Shown piece after piece: positions 50,734 through 59,245 of a stretch of 64,000 nucleotides of DNA; position 1 is the first letter of the stretch; each line of letters starts with the position of its first letter. This stretch comes from Syntrophus aciditrophicus SB. GTDB lineage: Bacteria > Desulfobacterota > Syntrophia > Syntrophales > Syntrophaceae. Location: contig NC_007759.1 of assembly GCF_000013405.1 (NCBI RefSeq), forward strand, positions 2,047,001 to 2,111,000, written 5' to 3'. Position numbers and translations under genes: made by a program. The notes under the pieces are model-generated. The model was not told the DNA's origin and searched no databases. It worked only from the letters and a program-made list of their open reading frames with translations.

Positions 50734-51885
50734 ATGGATTTTGCTTTATCAGAAGAACTTGAAATGCTACGCTCCATGGCGCGGGATTTCGCGGCCGAAA
50801 AGATTGCTCCCTTTGCAGACAAATGGGACGAAGAACACTACTTCCCCTATGAGGAAGTCGTCAAACCGATGGGCGAACTGGGCTTCTTCGGCACGGTCAT
50901 TCCGGAAGAATACGGTGGAACCAACATGGGCTGGCTGGCCGCCATGATCCTCACAGAAGAAATCTCCCGTGCATCCAGCGCGCTTCGCGTCCAGATCAAC
51001 ATGGAAGGCCTTGGCTGCGCCTACACCATCTGGAAGTATGGAACGGAAGAAGCCAAGAAGAAGTACGTTCAGAAGCTGGTTTCAGCCGAATACCTTGGCG
51101 GCTTCGGCATCACCGAATTCAACGCCGGTTCCGACGTTATGTCTATGAAATCCACTGCCGAGGACAAAGGGGATTATTATCTGCTGAACGGTTCCAAGAC
51201 CTGGATCTCCAATGCCAACTGCGCCGATGTCATCATTTACTATGCCTATACGGATAAGGCAGCAAAAGGCAAGGGTCTGTCCGCATTTGCCGTGGAATTG
51301 AAGAACAACCCCGGCATCCGCACGACGGATCTGGACAAGATGGGAAGCAAATCCTCACCGACCGGTGAAATCTATCTCGACAACGTCAAAGTCCCGAAGG
51401 AAAATCTCCTCGGCAAACCCGGCGACGGCGCCAAGATCGTTTTCGGTTCTCTCAATGGAACCCGTCTCTCCGCCGCGGCCGGCGGAATCGGTCTTGCCCA
51501 GGCCTGCCTCGACGCCGCCATCAAATACGCCAATGAACGTGAACAGTTTGGAAAACCCATCGGAACGTTCCAGGCCAACCAGTTCCTCATCGGCGAAATG
51601 GCCACCGAATTGGAAGCCGCTAGACTGATGGTCTACAGGGCTGCCTGGCAGAAGGATCAGGGCAATCTGGGCAACACAGTTGAAACAGCTCAGGCCAAAT
51701 ATCTGGCCGGCGAAGTGGCCTACAAGTGCGCTATCGGCGCCATGCGCATTTTCGGCGCCTATGGTTATTCCACAGAGTATCCAGTGAACCGTTACTATCG
51801 TGACGCTCCCACCTATGCCATGGTGGAAGGTTCAACCAATGTCTGTAAGATGATCGTCGGCGGAGCTCTGCTGGCCCAGAAATAA
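50734..51885 (+). CDS. Acyl-CoA dehydrogenase, glutaryl-CoA dehydrogenase type
   Basis: FAD enzyme oxidising an acyl-CoA at the alpha-beta bond. 383 residues: N-terminal helical domain, FGITEFNAGSDVMSMKSTA and LNGSKTWISNANCADV for FAD/substrate, and the C-terminal YAMVEGSTNVCKMIVGGALL with the catalytic Glu. Next to a glutaconyl-CoA decarboxylase carboxyltransferase gene, the likely substrate is glutaryl-CoA, oxidised to glutaconyl-CoA without decarboxylation, as described for Desulfococcus and Syntrophus. The order carrier, dehydrogenase, carboxyltransferase agrees with what I recall for Syntrophus aciditrophicus. Confidence 0.88.
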   Translation: MDFALSEELEMLRSMARDFAAEKIAPFADKWDEEHYFPYEEVVKPMGELGFFGTVIPEEYGGTNMGWLAAMILTEEISRASSALRVQINMEGLGCAYTIWKYGTEEAKKKYVQKLVSAEYLGGFGITEFNAGSDVMSMKSTAEDKGDYYLLNGSKTWISNANCADVIIYYAYTDKAAKGKGLSAFAVELKNNPGIRTTDLDKMGSKSSPTGEIYLDNVKVPKENLLGKPGDGAKIVFGSLNGTRLSAAAGGIGLAQACLDAAIKYANEREQFGKPIGTFQANQFLIGEMATELEAARLMVYRAAWQKDQGNLGNTVETAQAKYLAGEVAYKCAIGAMRIFGAYGYSTEYPVNRYYRDAPTYAMVEGSTNVCKMIVGGALLAQK

Positions 51886-51958
51886 CCCATAAACCGAGGT
51901 TTTCTGACCTCTGTTACGTTACATGTTACAGTGCAGATTTACTGGAGGATAGTTATTC

Positions 51959-53731
51959 ATGAGACAATACTTTGAAAAGATGGACGATCTGGGCAAGCCC
52001 CTGAAACCCGCTCAGATTGAAAGAATGAAGGAAAACGTTGCACAGATTGAGGAAGTGTATGCAGAAGTCGCAGCGGAATTCGAAAAGGCAAAAAATGCAG
52101 GCGTTCCCGCCGAGGATGTCCACAAAAAAGGCGAAATGACCGTATGGGATCGTATCGAATACATCGTGGATCCCGGTACGTTCTGTCCGCTCCACACCCT
52201 TTTCAATCCCGCAGGAAATAAAGAGGGCGTGACGGGCGTCATCGATGGTCTTGCCCGAATCAGCGGCAAATGGTGCGTCCTGATCGGATTTGACAACAAG
52301 GTTACTGTGGGCGCCTGGATTCCCGGTCAGCCGGAAAACAACCTCCGTGCCACCGATATGGCCAAGATCCTCAATATTCCCATAGTCTGGCTGGTCAACT
52401 GCTCCGGTGCGAGACTGCCCGAGCAGCATAAATTCTATGCCAACCGCCGCGGCAGTGGGACCTGCTTCTTCCGCCACGCGGAACTGGAAACGCTGGGGAT
52501 TCCCGTCCTAGCGGGGATTTACGGAACGAATCCGGCCGGCGGCGGCTATCAGGGAATCAGCCCGACCATTCTTCTCGCTCACAAAAACTGCAACATCGCC
52601 GTGGGTGGCGCAGGCATCGTCAGCGGCATGTCCCCCAAGGGATTCTTCGATGAAGAAATAGCTGAAGCGCTTATCGAAGCAACGCGCAAGTTCAGGGCAA
52701 CTCCTCCAGGAAGAGTCGCGATTCATCATGATGTGACCGGATTCTTCCGCGCAGTCTATGAGGAGGAAACAGGTGTCCTGGATGGATTGAAGCAGTACAT
52801 GGCTGAAATGCCGGCTTATAATCCCCGTTTCTTCCGGGTTGCCCAGCCTGCAGAACCCAAGTACGATCCCAAGGAAATCTCTTCCATCATCACCTTCAAC
52901 CAGAAGATGGTTTATGATTTCGATAATATTCTGGCCCGTCTGGTGGACAATTCCGAGCATATGGAATTCCGTCCCGGTTTCGGACCTGAGGTTTACACCG
53001 GTCTGGTCAAGATCGACGGCTTCCTGATCGGCGCCATCGGCAACCGTCATGGTGTTCTGCCCAACTACCCGGAATATACCAATGAGTACATCGGGGTGGG
53101 AGGAAAGCTGTATCGCCAGGGTCTGATCAAGATGAGCGAGTTTGTCTCCCTCTGTGATCGTGATCGTATTCCCATTGTGTGGTTCCAGGATACTTCAGGA
53201 ATCGACGTTGGCGACATCGCGGAAAAAGCGGAACTTCTCGGGCTGGGTCAGGCTCTTATTTATTCCATCGAGCAGACGAAACTTCCCATGATGCTGACGG
53301 TCCTCCGCAAGGGATCGGCAGCGGCCCATTACGTCATGGGCGGCCCCACGGCCAATAACCACACGGCCTTTACGCTGGGCACGGCTACGACGGAAATTTA
53401 CGTCATGCACGGCGAAACCGCGGCAACAGCCAGTTTTGCCCGCAGACTGGTCAAGGAAAAGGATGCCGGCAAGTCCCTGCAGCCTGTCCTTGATAAGATG
53501 AATCAGTTGGCAAAGGAATACTATAACAACTCACGTCCGGTATACTGTGCCCAGCAGGGTTTGGTGGACGAAATCGTTCGTTACGAAGACATCCGCAAAT
53601 ACCTGGTCGCATTTGCCAATGCAGTGTATCAGAATCCGAAATCCATCTGCCCGCAGCATCACTTGATTCTGCCGCGGATTATCCGTTCTGAGATTGTTAA
53701 AGGATTGCCCAGACCAGCAAAAGAAGCATAA
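51959..53731 (+). CDS. gcdA: Glutaconyl-CoA decarboxylase carboxyltransferase (alpha) subunit
   Basis: Transfers CO2 from glutaconyl-CoA to biotin, giving crotonyl-CoA; the biotin is then decarboxylated by a sodium-pumping membrane subunit. 590 residues, the usual length for GcdA. Two crotonase-fold carboxyltransferase halves are seen: NCSGARLPEQHKFYANR and GTNPAGGGYQGISPTI with GGAGIVSGMSPKGF in the first, and WFQDTSGIDVGDIAEKAELLG, RKGSAAAHYVMGG and HGETAATASFARRL in the second. Ribosome site TGGAGGAT. GcdB/GcdD membrane subunits are not in the window. Confidence 0.92.
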   Translation: MRQYFEKMDDLGKPLKPAQIERMKENVAQIEEVYAEVAAEFEKAKNAGVPAEDVHKKGEMTVWDRIEYIVDPGTFCPLHTLFNPAGNKEGVTGVIDGLARISGKWCVLIGFDNKVTVGAWIPGQPENNLRATDMAKILNIPIVWLVNCSGARLPEQHKFYANRRGSGTCFFRHAELETLGIPVLAGIYGTNPAGGGYQGISPTILLAHKNCNIAVGGAGIVSGMSPKGFFDEEIAEALIEATRKFRATPPGRVAIHHDVTGFFRAVYEEETGVLDGLKQYMAEMPAYNPRFFRVAQPAEPKYDPKEISSIITFNQKMVYDFDNILARLVDNSEHMEFRPGFGPEVYTGLVKIDGFLIGAIGNRHGVLPNYPEYTNEYIGVGGKLYRQGLIKMSEFVSLCDRDRIPIVWFQDTSGIDVGDIAEKAELLGLGQALIYSIEQTKLPMMLTVLRKGSAAAHYVMGGPTANNHTAFTLGTATTEIYVMHGETAATASFARRLVKEKDAGKSLQPVLDKMNQLAKEYYNNSRPVYCAQQGLVDEIVRYEDIRKYLVAFANAVYQNPKSICPQHHLILPRIIRSEIVKGLPRPAKEA

Positions 53732-53773
53732 ATAAGGACTAACACCCCTTATCTGGTCATTGAGTAACTAAAG

Positions 53774-53810
53774 AAGGCCGAAGCGTGAATTCTTCATGCT
53801 TCGGCCTTTT
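53774..53810 (+). terminator. Terminator of the glutaryl-CoA gene cluster
   Basis: AAGGCCGAAGC (53774-53784) pairs with GCTTCGGCCTT (53798-53808), extended by TGAA/TTCA in the loop, followed by TTTT. It lies 42 bases after the carboxyltransferase stop and would serve as its intrinsic terminator. Confidence 0.92.
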
Positions 53811-53885
53811 ACATTCCCTTTTCGTCCGTCTCAAGAAGACAGGGAAGAACGGACATCACGACAATCAACCTGCCTTTATTCTCTG

Positions 53886-54485
53886 TTAAACTTCTCTGCC
53901 CTCCGATTTATGCTTGAGTTCCAGAACCCGCTGCAGGTCCTGTTCCGTATTGATATTCAGAAACATCCGACATTCAGGGTCAAAGCTCCGGATAACGGAT
54001 TCAGGAATATACAGAACCCGCATCCCTTTGAAACAACCGGTCATTTTGAGGCGATCCCTGATCAGCAGACTTTTTATGGAGGGCAGACAGCGCCGTGAGT
54101 AAATGGCATGAAGCGGGTGAAAACCGTCTGCGGTTTCTGGAACAACCACATCATATTCGGAAGCTTTTCCCGTCATGTACCGGATAAATTCGACATTCAG
54201 GTAGGGTATGTCACAGGCGCATAAGAAGGCATGGTCAAAGGAAGCGTAAAATAGTCCCGAATAAAGCCCTCCCATAGGGCCCTTTCCCTTATAGATGTCG
54301 GTAACCAGGGCGATATCCTGATCCAGATAAAGAAGGGGCTCATTGGTTACAAGAATCACCTCTGAAAAAAGCTGACGGAACAGTTTCACCGTTCGATCGA
54401 TCAGGCGTTCACCGTTAATCTCCAGGAAGGCCTTGTTCAATCCCATTCGAGAACTTTTTCCACCGGATAGAATGATGCCCGTCAT
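53886..54485 (-). CDS. mobA: Molybdenum cofactor guanylyltransferase MobA
   Basis: Attaches GMP to molybdopterin to give the guanine dinucleotide cofactor used by DMSO-reductase-family enzymes such as formate dehydrogenases. 199 residues; GIILSGGKSSRMGLNKAFLE is the nucleotide-binding loop, FLCACDIPYLN holds the metal-binding Asp, and the HPLHAIYSR segment follows. Standing alone, convergent with the gcdA terminator. Formate metabolism by syntrophs would need it. Confidence 0.92.
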   Translation of the reverse strand: MTGIILSGGKSSRMGLNKAFLEINGERLIDRTVKLFRQLFSEVILVTNEPLLYLDQDIALVTDIYKGKGPMGGLYSGLFYASFDHAFLCACDIPYLNVEFIRYMTGKASEYDVVVPETADGFHPLHAIYSRRCLPSIKSLLIRDRLKMTGCFKGMRVLYIPESVIRSFDPECRMFLNINTEQDLQRVLELKHKSEGREV

Positions 54486-54558
54486 CCAGTTACCCTCCCC
54501 GGCATAGCCCCGGAAGCCATTAATAAATTTTTATCTCTCTGTTTCATCATTTTTTCCT

Positions 54559-57312
54559 TTAACTCCAGAGGTCTTCAAAACGGCGGCAACGGGAATCCAG
54601 AAAAACAAGTCTGCCTTTGTCGGTCTCCGAACGAATAAGCCGTCCCATTCCCTGTTTCAGTTTGATGATAGCTTCATAATAGTAGCGGCTCCAGAACTCT
54701 TCCTTGGACAGCGATCCTTTACGGGCGGTCTGCAAGGGATCAAAGGGATACGGAAAGGGTATCCGGGTAATGATCACCTGAGTCAGGGTATCCCCCCGGA
54801 AATCGACCCCATACCAGAAAGTTTCTACTCCAAAGAGGACGCTTTCCCTGATCGACCGGAATTCATCGATCAGATTTCCCGTGGGACGGCCCATCTGTTG
54901 AATCAGTAGAGGATATCCGTCGGCGATGATTTCGTCACCCGTCTGCAGCGCCACCGCTTCCAGATCGCTGTAGCTTGAAAAAAGAACCAGAGTGCGTCCC
55001 CGGTTCTTACGAATCAGTTCCGGAAGAAGGTCAACCACAGCTTTCAACCAGGCCTGCTTGTTTTCATAACCGCCATTCACGGCACCGTCAGGTAGAAAAA
55101 CTTTCATGGATTCAAGGGAATAGGGAGATGGAATCGCCACGAAGCGAAATTCCCGCCCATCCTGATCCGTGAAAAAAGTGCGATCTTCCTTCCCAGCTGG
55201 CGAAATCGAATCACAGCCTGTCGCATCATCCATCCCGACGATTCGGCAAAAGTCGTTGAACCGGTTTCGATGACGCAAGGTGGCCGAGGTGTAGATAACG
55301 CAATCTCGTTTATTATAAACATGCGCTTTAATCAAACTGGATACATCCACGGCGGAAACCGTGATCACCCAGTGTTTGAAGAAGAGCTGGCAGGCAGCGA
55401 CGGTATTTTCAGTGCGGATTGTTTTTTCCATGGTCTGAAAGTTATCTGCTTCTGTATAGAGCCGGGCTATGGCATTTCTGACCCGTTCCTGCGAACGGGG
55501 CAATATTTTCAATACCCGGGACGCATCCGGATCTTTCAAAAAAGACAACCCTTTACCGATACCCCTTAAAAGATCGGCAAACAAACGAAGCATCTTTTCA
55601 ATGTCCCCATCAGGGTACGCACCATGACAGACCGGCAGTTCCAGAATCTCACCCTTTGCAAAGTAAGGATGAATCGTCTGGAGCATGCTCCCGAATTCAT
55701 GAACGGTCTGATGAAATTCATTGATGGTTTCATGACATTGCTGAAGCATCATCTCGACTTCCCCGGATACCTTCCGAGAAACCCTCTGAAGCACCGATTC
55801 CAGATATGCGATGATATCAGTGATCTCGCGGGAATGCACGGAGAGGCTGAACGCGTTGCGCACGGCCTGTTCAAAATGATTCGCTTCGTCCACAATGCAG
55901 TTCCGAAACAGTCCGGACAATTCCTCGTCGTGATCAATCAAGGCCAGTTTATGATGGTTCGTAATGACCAGACGGGCAGACCGGGCTTCGGCAAGAGCAA
56001 CCTGGGCCGGGCAGAGGGTATGATTTCCCGCGCACCCGGTCTTCGCTGAAATCTCATCCTGAAGCTGACGGAGATAAAGGCCATCGTTCAGGTAACGGCC
56101 AATTTTCTCCCCAACAGTTTCACCGTCGACCTGTCGATAAAGAAAAATGAGATTTACAAAGTACAGCCATGCCAGCAGGCTGGCCCCTTTCAAATCTTCT
56201 TCGAAGGCTGAATTCAGTTTTTCGGCACAGAGATAATTGGATTTGCCTTTCAGGACGGCGATGGAGATCTTTGAATAACCCCGTTCAAGGGCGACAGTTC
56301 TATTGATTTCCTGTTGAAAGATCTGATCCTGGAGGCTTTTTGTATAGGTCGAAATCATTATCCGGGCTTCGGGATTGCGATGCAGATATTCCATGACCGG
56401 TATCAGATAACCCTGGGTTTTCCCCGTTCCCGTCCCAGCCTCCAGCGTCAGGACCGCCCCGTCATTCAATGCCTCTGCGACATGAAAGGCATAATCCAAC
56501 TGGGTTTTTCGGAACTTGAAACCCTGAGCGGCTCCCGCCAGCCCGAGGCAAAGGTCTTTGACTCTTTGATCCGATATATTCCGTTGACCTTCCAGGATCT
56601 GCGGCTCCAGTGAAACCGTTTTTGCCTTTTCCAGATACCTCATCCAGTTTGCCGTGTCAGACCGGTTCACGGGCTTGAACAGCCCTCCCCAGTAATCCTG
56701 ATAATGCCGGGTCAGATGAAGAAATACCTCACCCAGCAGGGTATCGCTCTTCTGCAGATAATAGCGCAGCGCCGCTGACGGCGGATTGGTTTCGTCATTC
56801 AGCCGGTTACCACAGATATGACGGACAAGGTCCATCGAAAGCTCCACCAGCTCCGCAGCGGAAAAGCTGATCTTTTCGCGTCTTTTTCCTTTCATGAATT
56901 CCCATAGGCTGCGAGGGGAAAAGGATTCGACATGGGGAAGGAAAAACTCCAGCGCAAAGCTGAGATCAATTCCGCGTTCCCGGACGCAGAACCGGAGGAC
57001 GAGATCCAGAACATGATGAGGATCCAGAACCAGTATAAATGCCTGCCCAGCGAGAAAAGAACTCAACCTGGAGGCCACCTCTTCTGCCGGAGGCGGATCT
57101 TTAAGATTCTCCCGTGAGATATTGGAATGGTAACGCTCCCGTTCGGTAAGATATCCGTATCGGACCAGGGACGAGAAATCCCGGCGGGAATGATCACGGG
57201 ACAGAATGGTGGCGGCTATTTCATAAATCCGGTTGCCTTGATCTTCCTTCAAGCCTGTGTGAGCATAAACAAATGCAACGTCATCAATGGGATATGAATA
57301 GGGTTTCAGCAT
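54559..57312 (-). CDS. DinG-type superfamily 2 helicase with inactive exonuclease-like N-terminus
   Basis: A 917-residue XPD/DinG-type helicase. Helicase parts: TLEAGTGTGKTQGYLIP Walker A (about residue 294), MISTYTKSLQDQI motif Ia, iron-sulfur cysteines near 375 (NYLCAEKL) and 425-435 (GCAGNHTLCPAQ), VITNHHKLALI, IVDEANHFEQA (DEAN instead of DEAH, about 474), and C-terminal GVETFWYGVDFRGD, ITRIPFPYPFDP and KQGMGRLIRSETDKG. The first ~120 residues align in outline with the DEDDh exonuclease of DinG/DnaQ fusions, but DxExTG is YAHTGL and HNxxFD is LDPHHVLD, so nuclease activity is probably lost. The 300-base upstream gap 57313-57612 holds a weak AGCCCTT/AAGGGCT hairpin (57327-57352) and the tRNA promoter. 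Confidence 0.9.
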   Translation of the reverse strand: MLKPYSYPIDDVAFVYAHTGLKEDQGNRIYEIAATILSRDHSRRDFSSLVRYGYLTERERYHSNISRENLKDPPPAEEVASRLSSFLAGQAFILVLDPHHVLDLVLRFCVRERGIDLSFALEFFLPHVESFSPRSLWEFMKGKRREKISFSAAELVELSMDLVRHICGNRLNDETNPPSAALRYYLQKSDTLLGEVFLHLTRHYQDYWGGLFKPVNRSDTANWMRYLEKAKTVSLEPQILEGQRNISDQRVKDLCLGLAGAAQGFKFRKTQLDYAFHVAEALNDGAVLTLEAGTGTGKTQGYLIPVMEYLHRNPEARIMISTYTKSLQDQIFQQEINRTVALERGYSKISIAVLKGKSNYLCAEKLNSAFEEDLKGASLLAWLYFVNLIFLYRQVDGETVGEKIGRYLNDGLYLRQLQDEISAKTGCAGNHTLCPAQVALAEARSARLVITNHHKLALIDHDEELSGLFRNCIVDEANHFEQAVRNAFSLSVHSREITDIIAYLESVLQRVSRKVSGEVEMMLQQCHETINEFHQTVHEFGSMLQTIHPYFAKGEILELPVCHGAYPDGDIEKMLRLFADLLRGIGKGLSFLKDPDASRVLKILPRSQERVRNAIARLYTEADNFQTMEKTIRTENTVAACQLFFKHWVITVSAVDVSSLIKAHVYNKRDCVIYTSATLRHRNRFNDFCRIVGMDDATGCDSISPAGKEDRTFFTDQDGREFRFVAIPSPYSLESMKVFLPDGAVNGGYENKQAWLKAVVDLLPELIRKNRGRTLVLFSSYSDLEAVALQTGDEIIADGYPLLIQQMGRPTGNLIDEFRSIRESVLFGVETFWYGVDFRGDTLTQVIITRIPFPYPFDPLQTARKGSLSKEEFWSRYYYEAIIKLKQGMGRLIRSETDKGRLVFLDSRCRRFEDLWS

Positions 57313-57552
57313 GAACAGTCATCAAAGCCCTTCCCCGGACGGGTTTTATCAAGGGCTGAATTCATTAAAGTGTCTGAAAAGTCCAAGGATTACCCGGTAA
57401 AATGTCCTTTCTGTCGCCTCTCATATCACACAAGCTCGGATGACTGAACAGGAAATCAGCGATTTTAAGGCATTTTTATTTCATTTGATCGTCAGTCCGA
57501 TAAAGATTCCCCTTTAAGGGAACCAGCAATAAAAAAATTTGCAAGCGGGTTC

Positions 57553-57582
57553 TTGACAAGTTTATGTTTTTTAGGATAGAAA
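57553..57582 (+). promoter_or_regulatory. Promoter of tRNA-Thr
   Basis: TTGACA (57553-57558) and TAGAAA (57577-57582) are 18 bases apart, about 30 bases upstream of the mature tRNA. Confidence 0.55.
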
Positions 57583-57612
57583 GACAGCTTCTTACTGATT
57601 GAGTTGATCAGG

Positions 57613-57687
57613 GCCGGAGTAACTCAGGGGTAGAGTAGCTGATTCGTAATCAGCAAGTCGGGGGTTCAAATCCCCCTTCCGGCTCCA
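57613..57687 (+). tRNA. tRNA-Thr (anticodon CGT); integration site
   Basis: A 75-base cloverleaf with encoded CCA. Acceptor GCCGGAG pairs with TTCCGGC (last pair G-U), anticodon stem GCTGA/TCAGC around TTCGTAA gives CGT (codon ACG), T arm GGGGG-TTCAAAT-CCCCC, discriminator T. An integrase gene begins its 3' end two bases after the CCA, so the tRNA 3' half is the probable attachment core. Confidence 0.95.
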
Positions 57688-57688
57688 G

Positions 57689-58693
57689 TTAAATCAAAGG
57701 GTTACATTCTGTAACCCTTTTTTTGTGGGTGACTCTTGTGGGTGACTCAAGGTTTTTCATGGCCCCAATCAAGCTCTTTCTTATCGACTGCAAATAAATA
57801 TCTGTTGTAGTCGGTCGTTGATGACCCAATAGGGCTTGGATATCTGTTATAGGCACACCGGAGTTCGCCAGCCTGCTTGCTCCATAATGTCTCAGCGCGT
57901 GATAACCGAAATATCTTACCCCTGCCATCCTGCACGCCGTCTTCAAGAATTTGCTCCGGTAAAAATACGGTTTGCCGTCTTCATGGCAAAACACATATTC
58001 TGCTATCCTCGGCACCGTGTCAAAAACTTCCTTTAGTGTTTCATTAAGAGGGATTATTCGTTCAGTTAAGTCCGAATTCTTGGATTTTCTCGTTTTCAAA
58101 ATCAGATAATCCTTGTGAATGTCTTCCCATTTCAGCTTGTTGATCTCATTAATCCTTGCCATTGTGCAAAGCACCGCTGTCAGATAAAGTTTTTGTTCAT
58201 CATTGCAGAATTCGAAAACTTTTCTGATGTCTTCTTCTGGGGGGATGTATTTCTTGTTTTTCTCAATGGGGAAGAACTTGATTTTCTCGGCAGGGTTTGA
58301 GTTTATCATATCCCTTTCAACCCCATGATTAAAAAGGGCTTTTATAAATCTCAGTTCCTTATTCGCCACATAATGGGAATTATTGGCAACTCGGGAAAGA
58401 TAATCATCAACGTCTTTGCGTTCGATTTTCTTTTTGTTGCCCCACGCCAATATTAACTTTTCAAAGAGCGACTTATTTTCCTTGAAATACTTGACTGTTC
58501 TTCTGTCTCGCAAATCCCTAAGTCTGCTTTCGCACAAACTTATAAAGTCCGAATTCATCACTTTTAGCTTCTTTCGGGCTTCTGCTTCGGCGGCTTTTGC
58601 CTCCTGCTTGGTCGTAAAGCCACTCTCCCTCTGTCTCACTCCGTTCTTCCAAAAGTCGTACCTCCATTTGTCCCGATGCTTGTAAACAGTCAT
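57689..58693 (-). CDS. int: Tyrosine-recombinase integrase
   Basis: Site-specific recombinase of 334 residues. The start MTVYKHRDKWRYDFWKNGVR is the beta-sheet arm-binding domain of phage-type integrases, residues about 50-150 are the SAM-like core-binding domain, and the catalytic domain has Arg in CTMARINEINKL (about 180), HALRHYGASRLA (about 264) with His and Arg, LLGHQRP with the second His, and TTTDIYLQ with the nucleophilic Tyr (about 298). The last codons (RVTECNPLI) coincide with the transcription terminator of tRNA-Thr on the other strand. Confidence 0.95.
   Translation of the reverse strand: MTVYKHRDKWRYDFWKNGVRQRESGFTTKQEAKAAEAEARKKLKVMNSDFISLCESRLRDLRDRRTVKYFKENKSLFEKLILAWGNKKKIERKDVDDYLSRVANNSHYVANKELRFIKALFNHGVERDMINSNPAEKIKFFPIEKNKKYIPPEEDIRKVFEFCNDEQKLYLTAVLCTMARINEINKLKWEDIHKDYLILKTRKSKNSDLTERIIPLNETLKEVFDTVPRIAEYVFCHEDGKPYFYRSKFLKTACRMAGVRYFGYHALRHYGASRLANSGVPITDIQALLGHQRPTTTDIYLQSIRKSLIGAMKNLESPTRVTHKKRVTECNPLI
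57696..57724 (+). terminator. Terminator of tRNA-Thr, lying in the integrase 3' end
   Basis: AAAGGGTTACA (57696-57706) pairs perfectly with TGTAACCCTTT (57710-57720) around TTC, followed by a T-run to 57724. It is on the plus strand nine bases after the tRNA and overlaps the last codons of int. Confidence 0.9.
57723..57748. repeat. Two tandem 13-base repeats beside the attachment site
   Basis: TTGTGGGTGACTC occurs at 57723-57735 and again immediately at 57736-57748. The position, 36 bases from the tRNA end and inside the integrase 3' coding part, suits arm-type binding sites for integrase or excisionase. Because 13 is not a multiple of three the two copies encode different residues, so the repeat is not kept for the protein. 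Confidence 0.7.
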
Positions 58694-58835
58694 TTATTCT
58701 CTCCTCCAATATTTGTTTTTCAAATCTCACGATCCTCCCAATTTTTATCCCCCCCAAAAGGGTACGGTTAGCGTAGACAAACCACTTTGAGCACTTGAGC
58801 ATATCCGCGACCTCTTGAGGAGTCAGAAATTTCAT
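58518..58835 (-). CDS. Excisionase-like helix-turn-helix protein
   Basis: A 105-residue frame whose first ~55 residues (MKFLTPQEVADMLKCSKWFVYA, then GGIKIGRIVRFEKQILEERI) form the MerR-like winged helix of the HTH_17/excisionase family. The remaining ~50 residues are encoded in the 176 bases that overlap the start of int in another frame and show no family likeness. ATG 58835 overlaps the stop of the preceding small gene as ATGA. It should direct excision of the element or regulate int. Confidence 0.8.
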   Translation of the reverse strand: MKFLTPQEVADMLKCSKWFVYANRTLLGGIKIGRIVRFEKQILEERINDCLQASGQMEVRLLEERSETEGEWLYDQAGGKSRRSRSPKEAKSDEFGLYKFVRKQT

Positions 58836-59011
58836 TTTCTTTTCAGTACTTCCAGTTTTCGCTTGTCTTGGTCCAGCTTTTCTTCGTTGATTTTCCCTCC
58901 GGCCGCCTTTATGTTTTCAAGCATCCTTATCAAACCCAGCAGTTTCTCCGTTTCGCTTTGTTCAGGTTGGGAAAAATCGAGCTCAAGACTGTGGCTCTTT
59001 TTGCGTTTCAT
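58832..59011 (-). CDS. Small charged protein before the excisionase gene
   Basis: A 59-residue protein, MKRKKSHSLELDFSQPEQSE and on to KLEVLKRK, rich in Lys and Glu and mostly helical. A near-perfect AGGAGGTGA stands directly before the ATG at 59011, and the stop overlaps the excisionase start as ATGA, so it is very likely translated. I do not recognise a family; it may be a DNA-binding accessory or regulator. Confidence 0.7.
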   Translation of the reverse strand: MKRKKSHSLELDFSQPEQSETEKLLGLIRMLENIKAAGGKINEEKLDQDKRKLEVLKRK

Positions 59012-59245
59012 TTCACCTCCTGGAGATTTGCCCCGCCCCCTTTCGGGGGCAGAGCGGGGTTAGTCCTTTTGAGTTGCTTGCTTATCTTTCACCTTCGGCA
59101 CAACAACCCGTGCCTGCGTCGTGAAAGTCCTCTTCGGCCCCCTGTGGAAGCCTATTGTCTCTCGACAAAGGGTTTTCGCCTTAGCGTTGTACCAATGTTA
59201 TGATAAAGGTTACTAGCAAGCACCTTTCAGCCCTCATATTGGATT
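59012..59245 (-). other. Gap with GC-rich hairpin and a start-less open frame
   Basis: CCCCGC (59032 region) and GCGGGG (59052 region) with an inner CCCCC/GGGGG pair form a compact hairpin just before the ribosome site of the 59-residue gene. On the minus strand an open stretch of about 45 codons (HWYNAKAKTLCRETIGFHRG and on to KDKQATQKD) has protein-like composition but no start codon, and may be a broken gene. Confidence 0.4.

Noticed and set aside
58518-58835. Programmed frameshift joining excisionase and integrase
   Set aside because: Integrase has its own complete N-terminal domain and no slippery sequence was seen in the overlap.
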